Shown here: one piece after another, positions 14,782-15,503 of the stretch
How the letters are laid out: each line of letters starts with the position of its first letter
Position numbering within the stretch: position 1 is the stretch's first letter
Notes under the pieces: generated by a model
What the model saw: only the letters and a program-made list of their open reading frames with translations
Told to the model about the DNA's origin: nothing
Databases searched by the model: none
Source: JBHENW01 sp046261875
GTDB lineage: Bacteria; Acidobacteriota; Thermoanaerobaculia; UBA5066; Gp7-AA6
Direction: 5' to 3'
NCBI GenBank assembly: GCA_046261875.1
Contig: JBHENW010000017.1
Coordinates: forward strand, 1 to 15,503
DNA: 15,503 nt
Program-made: the position numbers and the translations under genes

Positions 14782-14908
14782 GCCTAACGCTACGGCGTTC
14801 AGGGGCGAGCGGCGGACGGAAAGGTCCTGGGCGGCCCAACCGAGCCCGGCGAACCGGAGGAACTGAGCGGCCGCGAGGCCGCGAGTCCGCTGCAACGCCA
14901 TGTTAGGC
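14782..14908 (-). other. attC site 3
   Basis: On the minus strand it runs from GCCTAAC (14908-14902) to GTTAGGC (14788-14782), both perfect core boxes. The arms GGCGTTGCAGCGG and CCGCTCGCCCCTGAACGCC are complementary over most of their length. Length 127 bases, nearly identical to site 1 at both ends and different in the middle. It ends cassette C, whose stop codon lies in the R'' box. Confidence 0.92.
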
Positions 14909-15262
14909 CGCTCCCGTCTTCAAGGCCCCTCGAACAGCGGCAAGCAAGAGTCCGTCGAGTTGTTCGCGGCCGCCCTCGAGGAACGGGTTACTCAACCGCC
15001 AAACCGCATCTTTAACTTCCGTCTCAAACCCTGGTTCAAAGGCAATGTCATCGCGGCCTTCGAGAAGGTTCGCCCAATCTTCCACCGCCTCTGCGCTGAG
15101 CTGACCAGCCGAATATCTGTCGAGCACCGCAAGGACGTGAGCGCGAGTCATCACGCCCAGCGGCGATTCGCAATCCCATGGGAATGGTGCGAGGTCCCGG
15201 GAGAGGTCGGGCACAGATGCCGCGAAGCTGATCGCTCGTGCGCCTGCCTCTTGTCGTTTCAT
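14903..15262 (-). CDS. Cassette C: hypothetical small acidic protein
   Basis: 119 residues from the ATG at 15262, or 82 from the ATG at 15151; neither has a strong ribosome site. The part after the second ATG looks like the folded core: MTRAHVLAVLDRYSAGQLSA, EAVEDWANLLEGRDDIAFEP, GFETEVKDAVWRLSNPFLEG, an all-helical acidic protein. From memory, short proteins with the ExWANxLEGRDDI pattern recur as uncharacterised bacterial ORFs; I know no function. The TAA stop lies inside the GCCTAAC box of attC 3, so the gene has been trimmed to the recombination site. The cassette starts at attC 4. Confidence 0.72.
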   Translation of the reverse strand: MKRQEAGARAISFAASVPDLSRDLAPFPWDCESPLGVMTRAHVLAVLDRYSAGQLSAEAVEDWANLLEGRDDIAFEPGFETEVKDAVWRLSNPFLEGGREQLDGLLLAAVRGALKTGAA

Positions 15263-15276
15263 GGGAAGCTCGGACG

Positions 15277-15372
15277 GCCTAACGCCACGGCGTTCAGGGC
15301 GAGCCGAGCGAGCACAGCGAGCGGCCCGAGCGAACGCGAGGGCGGCGAGTCCGCTGCAACGCCATGTTAGGC
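15277..15372 (-). other. attC site 4, short form
   Basis: On the minus strand it runs from GCCTAAC (15372-15366) to GTTAGGC (15283-15277). The outer arms match sites 1 and 3 (ATGGCGTTGCAGCGGACTCG and CTGAACGCCGTGGCGTTAGG), but the variable centre is ~31 bases shorter, for a total of 96 bases. It ends the partly seen cassette D. Confidence 0.9.
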
Positions 15373-15442
15373 ACCAGCCCACCCAAACCAAGGCCGATAC
15401 CGCACGGTTCCTCTACCAAGCCTGATTTGAGCCACGAATGCT

Positions 15443-15502
15443 CTACCGTATTTCGCCGGGTGGCCGATACGTGATCGACGATGCCTTTTTCAGGGCCGCG
15501 AG
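15443..15502 (-). CDS. Cassette D: C-terminal fragment of an unrecognised ORF
   Basis: Only the 3' part of this cassette is in the window. One minus-strand frame reads LAALKKASSITYRPPGEIR and stops at TAG (15443-15445), ~70 bases before attC 4. Another frame stays open and runs into attC as PNMALQRT, which I take to be the usual read-through artefact. Too short to identify. Confidence 0.3.
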   Translation of the reverse strand, partial: LAALKKASSITYRPPGEIR

Positions 15503-15503
15503 G

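Larger units (their letters stand above)
13641..15503 (-). mobile_element. Integron gene-cassette array (four attC sites), integrase not in window
   Basis: Four attC recombination sites (13641-13767, 14154-14280, 14782-14908, 15277-15372) punctuate this stretch at ~500-630-base intervals. Between them are three complete cassettes of about 513, 628 and 495 bases, and part of a fourth at the right edge. Every cassette ORF reads on the minus strand and is followed at its 3' end by an attC, the standard arrangement. The first cassette and attI/intI would therefore lie to the right, outside the window. Three of four attC are the same length and closely alike, which suggests one resident chromosomal integron rather than scattered clinical-type cassettes. 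If no intI exists further right, it is a CALIN. Confidence 0.9.

Noticed and set aside
14759..14839. N-terminal extension of the cassette B ORF to 14839
   Set aside because: The extra codons lie in attC 3; the ATG at 14758 inside the cassette is the sensible start.
13641..15372. CRISPR array
   Set aside because: The repeated ends are inverted R boxes enclosing variable centres, spaced ~500 bases apart with ORFs between; this is attC architecture, not short direct repeats with spacers.
15263..15391. N-terminal extension of the cassette C ORF to 15391
   Set aside because: These codons translate attC 4 and have no homology-like features.
1..15503. tRNA, rRNA or riboswitch
   Set aside because: I saw no tRNA-like cloverleaf with a TTCGA arm, no rRNA signature and no riboswitch core in the intergenic stretches, all of which are short.

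Overview
The window is about 15.5 kb of GC-rich (roughly 65-70 %) bacterial DNA. Genes are dense, with many TTG/GTG starts and many overlaps of the GTGA, ATGA or few-base type. The gene set includes three DinB-like proteins, DUF1059, YciI-like, HXXEE, VOC, DUF4386 and a Rieske-tailed FAD oxidoreductase. It resembles the accessory part of a soil or sediment genome of the Acidobacteriota, Gemmatimonadota or Myxococcota type. That placement is an inference from gene content; no marker gene is present.

Layout. (1) 1-1228, minus strand: a GNAT acetyltransferase, a 35-codon ORF and a fluoroacetyl-CoA-thioesterase-like gene that leaves the window, overlapping in sequence. (2) 1289-1801: the only plus-strand gene, a DinB protein, converging on an ankyrin-repeat gene with which it shares a CTAG stop. 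(3) 7435 down to about 2737, minus strand: a close-packed, operon-like run of a membrane protein, DinB, a secreted HExxH protein, a cysteine-synthase-fold PLP enzyme, a VOC protein, an HXXEE membrane protein, DUF1059 and a YciI-like protein, followed after a gap by the ankyrin gene. (4) 7533-9896: a degraded-looking stretch holding the 3' part of an SDR gene, a threonine-dehydratase-like gene with an internal amber codon, a chimera of an alcohol dehydrogenase N-terminus and the C-terminal half of RidA, and a 5'-truncated, frameshifted DUF4386 gene. (5) 9954-13411: AlkB-like dioxygenase, FAD/Rieske oxidoreductase, DinB and a DHFR-like protein interrupted by an in-frame TGA. (6) 13641-15503: an integron gene-cassette array with four attC sites and three complete cassettes plus part of a fourth. 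All cassette ORFs read on the minus strand, each with its attC at its 3' end. No integrase is in the window. By array polarity it would lie beyond the right edge, or the array may be a CALIN (cassette cluster without integrase).

Two things run through the whole window. First, many genes read as good family members only if one joins two frames, often at G/C runs. This suggests assembly or sequencing indels at least as much as true pseudogenes. Second, two genes carry in-frame stops where the families have tryptophan (TGG to TAG and TGG to TGA), which are substitutions rather than indels. The best candidate for something new is the cassette array and its unrecognised small proteins. I did not see a clear new defence or biosynthetic system.
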